Source: Chitinophaga pinensis
Lineage (GTDB): Bacteria; Bacteroidota; Bacteroidia; Chitinophagales; CAMDFR01
NCBI GenBank assembly: GCA_945860705.1
Contig: CAMART010000002.1
Coordinates: 1-64,000 of the forward strand
Direction of reading: 5' to 3'
DNA: 64,000 nt
Shown here: piece after piece, positions 25,488 to 34,649 of the stretch
Position numbering within the stretch: the stretch's first letter is position 1
How the letters are laid out: the number at the start of each line of letters is the position of its first letter
Translations under genes and position numbers: made by a program
The notes under the pieces: generated by a model
Told to the model about the DNA's origin: nothing
The model's database searches: none
The model's input: the letters and a program-made list of their open reading frames with translations, nothing else

Positions 25488-26123
25488 ATGAAATCATTAT
25501 CAAGAATTTTTATGGTGTTATTTTTATCAGTAGCAATGGTAGGAGTATCTAATGCTCAAGGATCATCACAAGAGTCACAACTAGAAATGTACAAAACAAA
25601 ACTGAATTTAACTACAGCTCAGTATGATGCTATTAAAAAAATATTAGCTGATGCAAAAGCAACAAGAAAAGCTAATGAGACTAAATATGCAAGTGATAAA
25701 AACGCAATGATGCAAGCAAATAAAACGCTGAGACAAGCTACAGACGCTAAAGTATTAGCTCAACTAGATGAGAAACAAAAAGCGATGTACCAACAACTAA
25801 AAGAAGAGAAAAAAGCAGAACATATGGAGCATAAAGGTCAAGGAAACGAAGCAAATATGGGAGCTCAAAAAATACAAGAAAAAACCAATGAATTGACTAC
25901 AAAACTAGGCTTGAGTGCAGACCAAACTGCAAAAGCAAAAGCAATCTATTCTGAGTACTTACCTAAAATACAAGCTATAAGAGCTCAATATAAATCTGAT
26001 GAAGCAACAATGAAATCTAAAGTGCAACCTTTAAGAAAAGAAATGAATGCAAAAATAATGAGTATACTTACTGATGCTCAGAAAGCAAAGCTTAAAGAAA
26101 TGAAACAAGAAAATAAAGATTAA
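25488..26123 (+). CDS. Periplasmic Spy/CpxP-like helical protein
   Basis: Signal peptide ends near residue 23 (GVSNAQ). The mature protein is almost entirely helical and contains two copies of an LTxxQ-like segment: LNLTTAQYDAIKKIL (about residue 38) and LGLSADQTAKAKAIY (about 142), each followed by lysine/alanine/glutamate-rich helices and a repeated NAKIMSILTDAQKAKLKEM-type ending (DAKVLAQLDEKQKAMYQQL in the first half). That is an internal duplication typical of Spy-like ATP-independent chaperones in Bacteroidota. Assignment to Spy is by pattern. A terminator follows at 26146. Confidence 0.75.
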   Translation: MKSLSRIFMVLFLSVAMVGVSNAQGSSQESQLEMYKTKLNLTTAQYDAIKKILADAKATRKANETKYASDKNAMMQANKTLRQATDAKVLAQLDEKQKAMYQQLKEEKKAEHMEHKGQGNEANMGAQKIQEKTNELTTKLGLSADQTAKAKAIYSEYLPKIQAIRAQYKSDEATMKSKVQPLRKEMNAKIMSILTDAQKAKLKEMKQENKD

Positions 26124-26145
26124 TATTAGAAAATAATCACTTTTA

Positions 26146-26177
26146 AAAGAGCGACCAGATATGGTCGCTCTTTTTTT
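26146..26177 (+). terminator. Intrinsic terminator after the Spy-like gene
   Basis: Arms AAAGAGCGACCA (26146-26157) and TGGTCGCTCTTT (26162-26173) are perfectly complementary with a 4-base loop and run into a T-tract. Confidence 0.92.
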
Positions 26178-26228
26178 GGCATATTATTTGGCTTACTATA
26201 TATTATTAACCAAAACAAATAAAAAAAT

Positions 26229-26606
26229 ATGAAAAAGCTCATAGCAATAGCATTGATATCAATGGCACTACTACAAGCAAATGCACAAACAAACAAAGGC
26301 ACTTCAGCTACTAAAATAGACAAGAATGGTAAAACGCCTACAACTACCACATCAAATTCAAACGATGGAATCACAAAACCTACAGGAGGCACTACAAAAC
26401 CTACAGAATCTACAGTGCCTACAAATAATACTGGTAAAGATGAAGATAATGACAAAGAAGGTAAAGGTAAACCAAGTGATAAAAATGGAAATAACAAAGG
26501 TGGGACGTCTAATGCAAACGAACATAGCAAAACAAAATCTAATAATGGTAACCATTATGGACAAATAAAAAATGCAGATAAAGGAAAGGGAAAATCTAAA
26601 AAATAA
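26229..26606 (+). CDS. Secreted low-complexity hydrophilic protein
   Basis: Signal peptide MKKLIAIALISMALLQANAQ, then about 105 residues dominated by Thr, Asn, Lys, Gly, Ser and Asp with no hydrophobic core (for example TKPTGGTTKPTEST, KDEDNDKEGKGKPSDKNGNN). It is probably disordered. The signal peptide and the AAAAAAATATG start region suggest a real gene, but no homologous domain is recognised. It is convergent with the HAD gene, 12 bases apart, without an obvious shared terminator. Confidence 0.6.
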   Translation: MKKLIAIALISMALLQANAQTNKGTSATKIDKNGKTPTTTTSNSNDGITKPTGGTTKPTESTVPTNNTGKDEDNDKEGKGKPSDKNGNNKGGTSNANEHSKTKSNNGNHYGQIKNADKGKGKSKK

Positions 26607-26618
26607 TTTTCATATTTT

Positions 26619-27236
26619 CTAAAATAAATCGTAAAACTGCTCAGGATGAGTCATGTGAAATGTTTGCATGCCTAGTTCTTGAGCAGTTTTTATATTTTCA
26701 ATTCTATCGTCTATAAACAGCGTTTTAGATGGGTTTATATTTTCAAGCGCAATTAGTTTTTGATAAATTTCTTTATCGGGTTTTCGTGCAAAGAGATGAT
26801 GAGAATAATAAGCAAAATGAAAATAATTTTCTAAACAATCACCAGTTTTTCTATTGCTTAAATAATTATTTATAAACTTTATATGTATAGAATTCGTGTT
26901 GCTTAATGCTAGTATTTTATGTGTTTTTTTTAGCTCGGATAATATATCTAATTTTTTTTGTGGAGTATCTCCTAGCATGGCATTCCATGCTGTATCAATA
27001 TCTTCATCAGATATATTTTGAATTTGAACAGAATTTCTTATATGTTGGCGAAATGTTGTTTCACTTATTAAGCCTTTTTCAAATTCGTTAAAAAAACTAA
27101 CTTGATGATGAAAATTGTAAAGATTGAAGTCAGGATTTTGAAATAAGGATGCAAAAGCATCTATTGTTTTATGAGTATGAAGATCTACAATTACCTCTCC
27201 TAAATCAAATATTATAGTATCGATACTAGATAGCAT
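26619..27236 (-). CDS. HAD superfamily hydrolase
   Basis: Haloacid dehalogenase-type phosphatase. Motif I FDLGEVIVDLH is near the N-terminus, motif II LALSNTN near the middle, the lysine in ARKPDKEIYQK, and motif III/IV FIDDRIENI. The start is placed at ATG 27236 (MLSSIDTIIFDLGEV) because motif I normally lies within the first 15 residues; an upstream ATG at 27302 would add 22 residues and overlap the preceding gene by 44 bases. The YihX/HAD-IA-like subgroup is likely. In motif I the position after the first Asp is Leu-Gly-Glu, and the second conserved acid is Asp in VIVDLH. Substrate unknown. Confidence 0.88.
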   Translation of the reverse strand: MLSSIDTIIFDLGEVIVDLHTHKTIDAFASLFQNPDFNLYNFHHQVSFFNEFEKGLISETTFRQHIRNSVQIQNISDEDIDTAWNAMLGDTPQKKLDILSELKKTHKILALSNTNSIHIKFINNYLSNRKTGDCLENYFHFAYYSHHLFARKPDKEIYQKLIALENINPSKTLFIDDRIENIKTAQELGMQTFHMTHPEQFYDLF

Positions 27237-27258
27237 AAAAGAATCAATAGTAGAAGAA

Positions 27259-28560
27259 TTAGTCAAATCTTCTTTTGATAAACCATCTATCGTTAAATAC
27301 AATACCTAGACTAAATCTAAAATAGTCTTCTTTATATAAATTTGCACCTGTAGTTCCTCTTGTGAAATATTCAAAACCTACATTAGCCATAGAATATTGA
27401 ACACCTTTGCTTCTCACCGGTATTCCTAGTCCTACGGTGACGCCTTTTTCAGAAAGTTGTTTTCCGTTTATTACTATTTCAGATGTACCAATATATCCAC
27501 CTAATCGATAACTTAAATATCTAAAGAATTTTTTGCTAGCATCTTTGTCGGGAGTATATTCACCGCCAATACACCATCTTATATTGTTTTTTAGAGGAGC
27601 TGATTCAATAGTGCTTTTAAAATTACCCCACATGTTATATTTTAAATCAGTACTTAACAACCATTTTTCACCATTTGAAAAGGTAACACCAACACTGAAA
27701 TTGGCAGGAATGGTAGTAAATCCTTTTTCTTTGACGAATGAGCTAATGGTATCTATAGACTCAATACCGTTAGAAGTAATATCAAATCGTTCCCAATGTT
27801 TTGTAGTTTTGAGTATAGGTTTGGTAGCTGAAGATCCATATGCACCAATTGTCACTAAATAGTTTTGTTTTTTAGTGTCTTTAGTTTTTGGAAATAGTTT
27901 TATCTTGTACATAGCACCAATGTTGTATGTAAATCCACGTACAGAATTTGAATTTGCAAAACGAGTGTTCAGAGACATTACATCACTAGTAAAAATGATA
28001 TTTTTTGCATAATCTATTTTTCCAAAAACAAAACCAATATTTGCACCTATACTAAAGTTTTTAATACGTACACCATTTCCCAAATTCACGGTATACAATT
28101 TTCCATTGCCTGTATAGAATTCATCATATACACCTATATTGGGGTCTTTTACAACTCTATCGAATGAATAGTTTACATTGCTATATGGCTTAAATGAGAT
28201 TGTGGCACCCCATCTTCCCAGTTTTACAGGAAATCCAAGTGCCATATGACTCAAAGAAGAAGTTCCTGCTTTATAAGTAGAATCGTTGTTGCGAATTGTA
28301 GCATGTTCACCATCTAGCCCTACTTCAAATGTAGTAAGAAAAATATCTGCATGAGATGCAGGATTTTGAGTGTTGATATTAAACATATTTGAATAAGCGG
28401 CACTGATTCCTCCCATATTCCTATTGGAAGTAGTTGCTTGAGTATTGAGGGTGCCTAATCCAAATCTATTATATGGAGAAGTTACTTGCGCTATTGAAGT
28501 AAAACAAATTGCAATAAAGCAAATTGTAAGCAAGAATTTTATGTTTTTTTTATTTGACAT
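27259..28560 (-). CDS. Outer-membrane beta-barrel protein linked to coaX
   Basis: Signal peptide ends about residue 25 (FTSIAQ). The mature protein has the start VTSPYNRFGLGTLN and repeated glycine/aromatic strands throughout (ATISFKPYSNVNYSF, FSIGANIGFVFGKI, GYIGTSEI, FEYFTRGTTGANLY), ending in FRFSLGIVF, which is typical of an outer-membrane barrel of about 430 residues. I recognise it as a common neighbour of pantothenate kinase genes in Bacteroidota but know no function. It overlaps coaX by 11 bases. Confidence 0.8.
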   Translation of the reverse strand: MSNKKNIKFLLTICFIAICFTSIAQVTSPYNRFGLGTLNTQATTSNRNMGGISAAYSNMFNINTQNPASHADIFLTTFEVGLDGEHATIRNNDSTYKAGTSSLSHMALGFPVKLGRWGATISFKPYSNVNYSFDRVVKDPNIGVYDEFYTGNGKLYTVNLGNGVRIKNFSIGANIGFVFGKIDYAKNIIFTSDVMSLNTRFANSNSVRGFTYNIGAMYKIKLFPKTKDTKKQNYLVTIGAYGSSATKPILKTTKHWERFDITSNGIESIDTISSFVKEKGFTTIPANFSVGVTFSNGEKWLLSTDLKYNMWGNFKSTIESAPLKNNIRWCIGGEYTPDKDASKKFFRYLSYRLGGYIGTSEIVINGKQLSEKGVTVGLGIPVRSKGVQYSMANVGFEYFTRGTTGANLYKEDYFRFSLGIVFNDRWFIKRRFD

Positions 28561-29287
28561 TATGTTGAAGTATACTGTTGAGTCCGAATAAAACTAAGTT
28601 TGGATGTGCAAATATCTTGTTTTTAAGGCTATATGCCAAAAAAGACCAGTCGCCACCAGTCAAAACTACCGTTAAATTATCATAATTCTCTTTATATTTA
28701 TCAATAAAGCCATCTACTTCCGCACTCATACCAGTGAGAACACCACTGATAATAGAGCTTTCGGTATCATCCCCTATTAATAAAAGTTCATCAAAAGATT
28801 TTTCAATTTTCACTAACGGAAGCCTTCCAGTGTATTCATGAAGAGCTTTCAATCTCATATGAATACCCGGTGATATAGCACCACCTACAAATTCGTTTTT
28901 ATCATTTAAAAAATTGTATGTAATACAGGTACCAATACTGATAGTTAATATATTTGTATTTGTATAATAATTTCTAGCACCTACACATGTAGCAAGTCTA
29001 TCAAAACCTAAAGTGCTTTTGCTTTTATAAATGTTATCTATTGGCAAGTCGGTATGTTCATCTGCAAAAACACAGAAGTAATTCTCTTTCAAATATTTTT
29101 TATAAGGAGGATTTTCAGCATATCTTACATCGCTTACGATTACATTTTTTACAAAATATCCTTTAGTGGTTACATTGAAATGTTTTTCATCCCAATCATC
29201 ACTTATTTGCATCAGAATAAATTCATCACCTTTGAATACAGCTATTTTTACTAAGGTATTGCCTATATCTATTACTACATTATACAT
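28550..29287 (-). CDS. coaX: Type III pantothenate kinase
   Basis: Phosphorylates pantothenate, the first step of coenzyme A synthesis. Recognised by the ASKHA phosphate motif DIGNTLVKIAVF (residue 6 onward), GFDRLATCVGARNYY (family GxDRxxxxxGA), ISIGTCITYNF, and GGAISPGIHMRLKAL. The 245-residue length fits. It overlaps the CapA gene by 8 bases upstream and the barrel gene by 11 bases downstream, so the three are a translationally coupled operon. Confidence 0.95.
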   Translation of the reverse strand: MYNVVIDIGNTLVKIAVFKGDEFILMQISDDWDEKHFNVTTKGYFVKNVIVSDVRYAENPPYKKYLKENYFCVFADEHTDLPIDNIYKSKSTLGFDRLATCVGARNYYTNTNILTISIGTCITYNFLNDKNEFVGGAISPGIHMRLKALHEYTGRLPLVKIEKSFDELLLIGDDTESSIISGVLTGMSAEVDGFIDKYKENYDNLTVVLTGGDWSFLAYSLKNKIFAHPNLVLFGLNSILQHNVK

Positions 29288-31010
29288 TGAATACCCAGTC
29301 TATTTTTTTACCATTTACAAAAGGAATTATTTTTAAATTCTTTACTCCTTTACTTCGTAATTGCAATAATTGTTGTTTTGCTTCAGAAAAACTTTCTTTT
29401 TCGCCAATATAGTATGTCCAAGCTCCATCTTCAGGTACAATTTTATAACCTAGTAAATAAGTATAGAAATTGGTATTTATCTCTACTCTAGTTTTCATTT
29501 GATAAAAACGAATCTTATAAGTGATTTTACCTATAGATCTAAATTTCTTTTCAAATTCTTCAATGTCATTTTCCGTATAGTTGTTAGATGCTTTAGTAGT
29601 AGTAGTTTGAGTATTGTTTATTTTGGTATATGTTTTATTGTTGGTAGTTGTAGTGTTAGCAAGAGTAGCAAGAGTAGTAATAGTGTCTTCTTCGGTTTCC
29701 TCTTCTTCTAAATTTTGTATTAAAAAGAAATTGTCTAGTGCTTTATTTTCTTTATTGTATTTGTCATAATTTACAGGCCCTCCCGAGAGCACAATAGTTT
29801 CTGCTACATCATTTACTATATCATCACTTATAGGATATCTAGCTTCCATATTTCCAAAGCCAGACATCATGCTTCTTGTGTCTCTTCCACTCATCAAACA
29901 TCGTTCGCGTTCTCGAGCACTCATTTCTATTTTTATATTATCTGTTTCTATTTCAGAGATAGGCACTACGTTTTGTACTTTATTTCCGTTTCCATCTTCT
30001 TTTATTATGTATGTAGGAATAAAACTATACTCAGCTAATTTTACTTCGCTTGTAGTTTTATTTTTAGATAGATTTACTTCTAAAATAGCCCCACCATCTC
30101 CAAATCTTCTGTCATAATCGGTAATGAAATTTCCAAGAGAAAAAGCAACAAAACCTTTTTTTAATTTATTGCCAGAATAAAACTCTATTTGTTCTACACG
30201 TTGCACTACATGTGGGTGAGTGCCTATAATCATGTTTGCACCCAAGTCTATACAATATTTTGCTAGTTCACGTTGGTCAGCATCTGGATAAAACTGATAC
30301 TCTCTTCCCCAACTAAAATATATGATTGTAAAATCTGGATTAAATTTTTTAGTATATGCCAAATCTTCTTTTATACGTTCTTTATCTATTACATTTATTA
30401 GCAAACTATCTTTAATAGAAAAGCGAGTAAATGAAGTATAATTAAGTACTGCAATTAGAAAACCGTATCGTTCTATCATTAATGGATTTCTATTGCTTCT
30501 ATCTGTATATGAATTGAAAGTGCCTGTATGAACTATACCCACAGAGTCTAAAATTTTATTGGTTCTTTTTATACCCTCAATATCCTTATCTGCACAATGA
30601 TCGTTGGCAGTCATCAAACAGTTGATTCCTGCATTTCTGATACCTGTTGCAAATTCATCTGGTGCTGAATAGTTTGGATAGCCGCTATATGGTTTGCCAG
30701 CAAAATTGGTTTCCAGATTGCCTATAACTATATCGCCCAGCCCTAAGATAGGTTGTATGTATCTAAAACATTTGCTATAATCATAGTATTTGCCATCTTC
30801 TCTCTCGGCAGTGTATATTTGATTATTACTTTGCATGATATCACCCACAAACATCATTTTAAGGGAGTCAAAATCTTTATTTGGAATAAAAGCTTTGGCT
30901 TGAGCAAATACAAAATTGTACAAGAAAATAAAAAATAAGAAGCTACTTATTTTTTTTAAAAATAAAAATGAAAGAGGTAAGTTGTTTTTCAATAAAGACG
31001 TTTGTAACAT
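29280..31010 (-). CDS. CapA family protein with SPOR-like C-terminus
   Basis: Metallophosphatase-fold protein of the CapA/PgsA type (poly-gamma-glutamate capsule). After an N-terminal hydrophobic segment (about residues 17-37, ending FAQ) the core starts MMFVGDIMQSNNQ and contains GNLETNFAG, TANDHCADK and GTHPHVVQRVE, the CapA metal-site motifs. A linker rich in Thr/Asn (about 435-485) leads to a C-terminal about 90 residues (YKIRFYQMKTRVEIN, AKQQLLQLRSKGVKNLKII) that look like a SPOR-type peptidoglycan-binding module. Capsule polymer genes are absent from the window, so the role is probably in the cell wall. Confidence 0.85.
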   Translation of the reverse strand: MLQTSLLKNNLPLSFLFLKKISSFLFFIFLYNFVFAQAKAFIPNKDFDSLKMMFVGDIMQSNNQIYTAEREDGKYYDYSKCFRYIQPILGLGDIVIGNLETNFAGKPYSGYPNYSAPDEFATGIRNAGINCLMTANDHCADKDIEGIKRTNKILDSVGIVHTGTFNSYTDRSNRNPLMIERYGFLIAVLNYTSFTRFSIKDSLLINVIDKERIKEDLAYTKKFNPDFTIIYFSWGREYQFYPDADQRELAKYCIDLGANMIIGTHPHVVQRVEQIEFYSGNKLKKGFVAFSLGNFITDYDRRFGDGGAILEVNLSKNKTTSEVKLAEYSFIPTYIIKEDGNGNKVQNVVPISEIETDNIKIEMSARERERCLMSGRDTRSMMSGFGNMEARYPISDDIVNDVAETIVLSGGPVNYDKYNKENKALDNFFLIQNLEEEETEEDTITTLATLANTTTTNNKTYTKINNTQTTTTKASNNYTENDIEEFEKKFRSIGKITYKIRFYQMKTRVEINTNFYTYLLGYKIVPEDGAWTYYIGEKESFSEAKQQLLQLRSKGVKNLKIIPFVNGKKIDWVFNV

Positions 31011-31067
31011 AGCTACAAATTTACAATGAAAAAAGCATTTGCAGCAAAAAGCTTTTGTTAAAATCGC

Positions 31068-31715
31068 TTATAATTCTGAAATTTCATCAGATTCAAAAAT
31101 ATATAAACCACTTTTATTTAATAAAGCTTGATGCATCATGGCATGTGCGACAGTGCTTCCTTTTATTGCTTTATACTTTTTTAGTGGACCAATAAATAAA
31201 AAACTACATACAGACATAATCACCTGACCAATCTTCTCACCAATACGTAATTCATCTCTATTGCCAAGCAACATAGAGGGTCTATATATACTAAAATTAT
31301 TTAATGACAATTGTTTGATAGCTTCTTCTACTCTTCCTTTTACCTGATTGTAAAATACAGACGAAGTACTATTAGCACCAAGTGCAGTAACAATATGAAA
31401 TTGTTTTATGTTTGTTTCTTTGCATATTTTTGCTAACTCAAAAGGATATTCATAATCTACTTTCATAAAAGCTTCTTTTGAACCTGCTTTGTTTATTGTA
31501 GTACCAAGTGTACAAAAAAGCACATCAGCTATAAATAGTTCTTTATAATCATATAATTTATCAAAGTCTACTATTTTTTGAATCAGTTTTGGATGTTCAA
31601 TAGTTAGTTTTTTTCTTACTAAAACTGTAATGTTGGTATAAGATTGATTTGCTATTAATAAGTTTAATAAATGATTTCCTATTAAGCCAGATGCTCCTAC
31701 TATGATTGCTTTCAT
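31068..31715 (-). CDS. NAD(P)-binding oxidoreductase, atypical SDR (HTATIP2/NmrA-like)
   Basis: N-terminal Rossmann motif GASGLIGNHLLNLL (residues 8-21), then FCTLGTTINKAGSKEAFMKV and the segment FHIVTALGAN, and YNQVKGRVEEAIKQL, where the Lys of the active-site-like YxxxK is kept as YNQVK. The C-terminus has YRPSMLLGNRDELRIGE. This pattern is that of the TIP30/HTATIP2-like atypical SDRs (215 residues). Substrate not known. Single gene, divergent from the DUF983 gene. Confidence 0.9.
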   Translation of the reverse strand: MKAIIVGASGLIGNHLLNLLIANQSYTNITVLVRKKLTIEHPKLIQKIVDFDKLYDYKELFIADVLFCTLGTTINKAGSKEAFMKVDYEYPFELAKICKETNIKQFHIVTALGANSTSSVFYNQVKGRVEEAIKQLSLNNFSIYRPSMLLGNRDELRIGEKIGQVIMSVCSFLFIGPLKKYKAIKGSTVAHAMMHQALLNKSGLYIFESDEISEL

Positions 31716-31779
31716 GGTCTATGATTTTATATATTCGATAAATGTAACAAAAGTAACCCAAAGCACTACATTTATTATG

Positions 31780-31787
31780 TACCTTTG
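31780..31787 (+). promoter_or_regulatory. -7 element upstream of the DUF983 gene
   Basis: TACCTTTG fits TAnnTTTG and lies 20 bases before the ATG at 31808. A -33 element is not evident. Confidence 0.5.
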
Positions 31788-31807
31788 CATAAATAAATTA
31801 AAATCTT

Positions 31808-32188
31808 ATGCAAGAAAATGTAAAAAAACATTCTCATCTATATAGCATATTTACTTGCAAATGCCCAAGATGCAAACAAACCAATCTTTTTTTAAATCAA
31901 AATATGTATTATTTACCAGACTTGTTTAAAATGCCAGAGAGATGCAGTGTTTGTAACCTAAAATATGAAATGGAAATTGGCTTTTGGTGGGGTGCTATGT
32001 ACGTGGCCTATGCAGTGAGCTGTGCATTAGTTATCGCGTTCTTTTTGCCTTTGTATTTATATTTCAAATTTAGTGTAGATATGTCATTATTGATTGATAT
32101 ATGTCTTATGTTTTTGCTTTTTCCTGTTACATTTAGGCTTTCTCGCTCTCTCTGGATTCATATGTTTGCTCATCAAGCAGTAGACTAA
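31808..32188 (+). CDS. DUF983 membrane protein with zinc-ribbon-like N-terminus
   Basis: A 126-residue protein starting with CKCPRCKQTNLFL (about residues 18-30) and CSVCNLKYEME (about 48-58), two CxxC pairs that probably bind a metal, then two membrane helices (about 60-85 and 92-115) with FWWGAMYVAYAVS. This is the DUF983 family, of unknown function, widespread in Bacteroidota and Alphaproteobacteria. It precedes porZ by 95 bases. Confidence 0.92.
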   Translation: MQENVKKHSHLYSIFTCKCPRCKQTNLFLNQNMYYLPDLFKMPERCSVCNLKYEMEIGFWWGAMYVAYAVSCALVIAFFLPLYLYFKFSVDMSLLIDICLMFLLFPVTFRLSRSLWIHMFAHQAVD

Positions 32189-32283
32189 GATTCTTTAATT
32201 TATATAATTATCCATTTTTTTAGCTTATTCTTACAACAAGAAAGTGTTTTTATCGTTATGAAGCTATATTTTTGAGATTAATT

Positions 32284-34590
32284 ATGACACGAAAATTATT
32301 ATTACTTGCGTTTTTATTCATTTTTGCATTATCAAATGCTCAAAATAATAGTATCGGCACTTGGCAAATGCATCTGCCTCTCAATGCTTCAAATAGCATA
32401 GCGGTATCTTCAGACTATGTGTACTCATCTACTGGAAGTTCTATTTTGAAATATAACAGAAGTGATGAATCTGTTGAAATATTTGATAAAACCAATGGAT
32501 TAAATGAGTTGTTAATAACAAAAATAGCCTATGATAAAACTACAAAGTCATTAGTGATTCTCTATACCAATAGTGTAATAGACATATTGGATGAAAAGGA
32601 AAATAGCATATACTCAATAAATGATATAAAAAATAAAACAGTAGCTGGTGATAAAACACTCAATGATGTTTATTTCAATAATGGCTTAGCTTATATTTCT
32701 ACTGGCTTTAGTGTTCAAGTATTAGATTTAATAAAAAAAGAATTTAAAGAAGCATATTATATTGGGAATACTGGCGGGAATATACTTTGTCTAGATTTTA
32801 CTATATACAACAATACTTTCTATGCAGCTACTCAGTCAGGACTTAAATCTATAAGCATCAATAATCCAGGAATCCTCAATTATGTCAATTGGCAAAATAT
32901 AAGCACTAGTGGTGCTATACCTAATCAAGTTCCTCAAAAACTAGAAATATTTAATAATAAATTATATCTGATACTATCTGATACGCTCTATACATATGAT
33001 GGTACATCGTGGTCAAAAATAGGAGCTGAAAAATACTGGACTACAAAAGATATGACTTCTACTGATTCAGAATTATTATTGACTCAATGGCGAGATTCGT
33101 CTACAATAATAAGCGATAAGAGAATATTGAAATATAATACTTCTATGACTGCAAGTTCATACAGTTTAAATACAATGTTTAGACCGCTTCAAGCAATTTC
33201 ATTAGGAGCAGACGATTATTTTATTGCAGATTTATGGAGAGGACTTACTAAAGTAAAGTCTTCAAATATTAGTCTAGTTAACTTGAACTCACCGGATACA
33301 AAAAACGCCTTTGCAATATCTATTCAAAATAGTAATCTATATGTTGCAAATGGGAGCTATGATGGTTCTGTAAATTATACTTTTACTCTAGGAGGGTATG
33401 CAATATTCATAGATAGATGGTGGAATAATTTTAACGTATATAATACTCCAGTATTAACAGAAGTATATGATATTGTTTCTGTAACGCCAGATGAAAAATC
33501 AAAAAAAATCTATTGTTCCTCTTTATTTAGCGGACTTATAGTAATAGACGAAAACAACGGAAATGTATTATATAATAAGGATAATAGTATATTAGAATAT
33601 GCCTTAGGTGATGCTAGAAGTAGAGTCACAGATACTAAAATTGATAAAGAGGGTAATGTTTTTATTTTAAATAATAGTGCACCAAATCCAATAAAAGCAA
33701 TAGATAAAAATGGCAATTGGCATACTATAAATGGTGTGCCAGGTGTTTTAGGGCTAAAAAAAATGATTGTAGATCAGTATGGTCAATTATGGATAACAGT
33801 AAGAGGTTCTACTTCACTTATGGTAGTGGACAAAGGAGACATCACAACACCTACAGATGATAAAGCAATTGCATTTACGACATCTGTTGGTTCTGGAGCT
33901 TTACCCAGCGAATTTATAAATGATTTAGTAGAAGATTTGGAAGGGGATATTTGGCTTGCTACCGCTGCAGGTATTGGGGTTTTTTATTGTTCGTCTAGCG
34001 TACTGAGCAGTTCAAACAGATGTGATGCTCAAAAAATATTGGTACAGAGAGATGGATACAACGAGTATCTTTTTGAAAAACAGCTTGTAAGAGCTATAGC
34101 TATAGATGGTGCAAATAGAAAATGGGTAGGAACTACCAGTGGCCTTTGGCTGATAAGTGCAGACGGCAAAGATGAGATATTAAATTTTAATGCATCGAAT
34201 AGCCCACTTCCATCTAGTGATATATATGACATAGCAGTAGATGATAAAACTGGTATAGTATATATAGCTACAGAAGGAGGTTTGGTTAGTTATCAAGGAG
34301 ATGCTACACTTGGTGGTGAAGAACATACAGACGTTCTTGTGTATCCAAATCCAGTAAGACCAGATTATACGGGACCAATAGCAGTAAAAGGACTTGTAAA
34401 TGATGCGAATATAAAAATCACTGATGTAAGTGGAGGCCTCATATGGCAAGGGAAAGCAAATGGTGGACAAGCTATATGGGATGGCAAGAACTATAATGGC
34501 GAAAAGGCAAAAACAGGAATTTATTTAGTTTATAGTTTGAGTAATGATGGTAAAGAACATTACTGCGCAAAAATCGCATTTATAAATTAA
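32284..34590 (+). CDS. porZ: Type IX secretion system component PorZ
   Basis: Surface protein of the T9SS attachment complex, involved in delivering the anionic LPS anchor to sortase PorU. The start is ATG 32284 (MTRKLLLLAFLFIFALSNAQ); an upstream TTG at 32272 lies within a TATTTTTG promoter-like element and is rejected. The N-terminal domain begins GTWQMHLPLNASNSIAVS and shows two seven-bladed propeller-like regions with repeated LWI/GLW strands (YGQLWITVRG, GDIWLATAAGIGV, KWVGTTSGLWLIS). The C-terminus holds a T9SS domain starting VLVYPNPVRPDYTG. 768 residues. Assignment by domain plan and the PorZ N-terminal signature. Confidence 0.9.
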   Translation: MTRKLLLLAFLFIFALSNAQNNSIGTWQMHLPLNASNSIAVSSDYVYSSTGSSILKYNRSDESVEIFDKTNGLNELLITKIAYDKTTKSLVILYTNSVIDILDEKENSIYSINDIKNKTVAGDKTLNDVYFNNGLAYISTGFSVQVLDLIKKEFKEAYYIGNTGGNILCLDFTIYNNTFYAATQSGLKSISINNPGILNYVNWQNISTSGAIPNQVPQKLEIFNNKLYLILSDTLYTYDGTSWSKIGAEKYWTTKDMTSTDSELLLTQWRDSSTIISDKRILKYNTSMTASSYSLNTMFRPLQAISLGADDYFIADLWRGLTKVKSSNISLVNLNSPDTKNAFAISIQNSNLYVANGSYDGSVNYTFTLGGYAIFIDRWWNNFNVYNTPVLTEVYDIVSVTPDEKSKKIYCSSLFSGLIVIDENNGNVLYNKDNSILEYALGDARSRVTDTKIDKEGNVFILNNSAPNPIKAIDKNGNWHTINGVPGVLGLKKMIVDQYGQLWITVRGSTSLMVVDKGDITTPTDDKAIAFTTSVGSGALPSEFINDLVEDLEGDIWLATAAGIGVFYCSSSVLSSSNRCDAQKILVQRDGYNEYLFEKQLVRAIAIDGANRKWVGTTSGLWLISADGKDEILNFNASNSPLPSSDIYDIAVDDKTGIVYIATEGGLVSYQGDATLGGEEHTDVLVYPNPVRPDYTGPIAVKGLVNDANIKITDVSGGLIWQGKANGGQAIWDGKNYNGEKAKTGIYLVYSLSNDGKEHYCAKIAFIN

Positions 34591-34593
34591 TAA

Positions 34594-34632
34594 AAAAAAG
34601 ACTTTATGATTTATTCATAAAGTCTTTTTTTT
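34594..34632. terminator. Bidirectional terminator between porZ and the 34650 lipoprotein gene
   Basis: Arms AAAGACTTTATGA (ending 34609) and TCATAAAGTCTTT (starting 34615) pair perfectly, with an A-run on the left and a T-run on the right, so it can act for both convergent genes. Confidence 0.9.
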
Positions 34633-34649
34633 TCTGAAATCACTAAAGA

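Noticed and set aside
27237-27302. Upstream ATG of the HAD hydrolase gene
   Set aside because: It would overlap the barrel gene by 44 bases and put 22 extra residues before motif I.
29280-31010. Capsule biosynthesis operon
   Set aside because: Only one CapA-like gene is present and it is coupled to coaX; no polymerase or transport genes accompany it.
32272-32283. TTG start of porZ
   Set aside because: It lies within a TATTTTTG promoter-like element; the ATG at 32284 gives a clean signal peptide.
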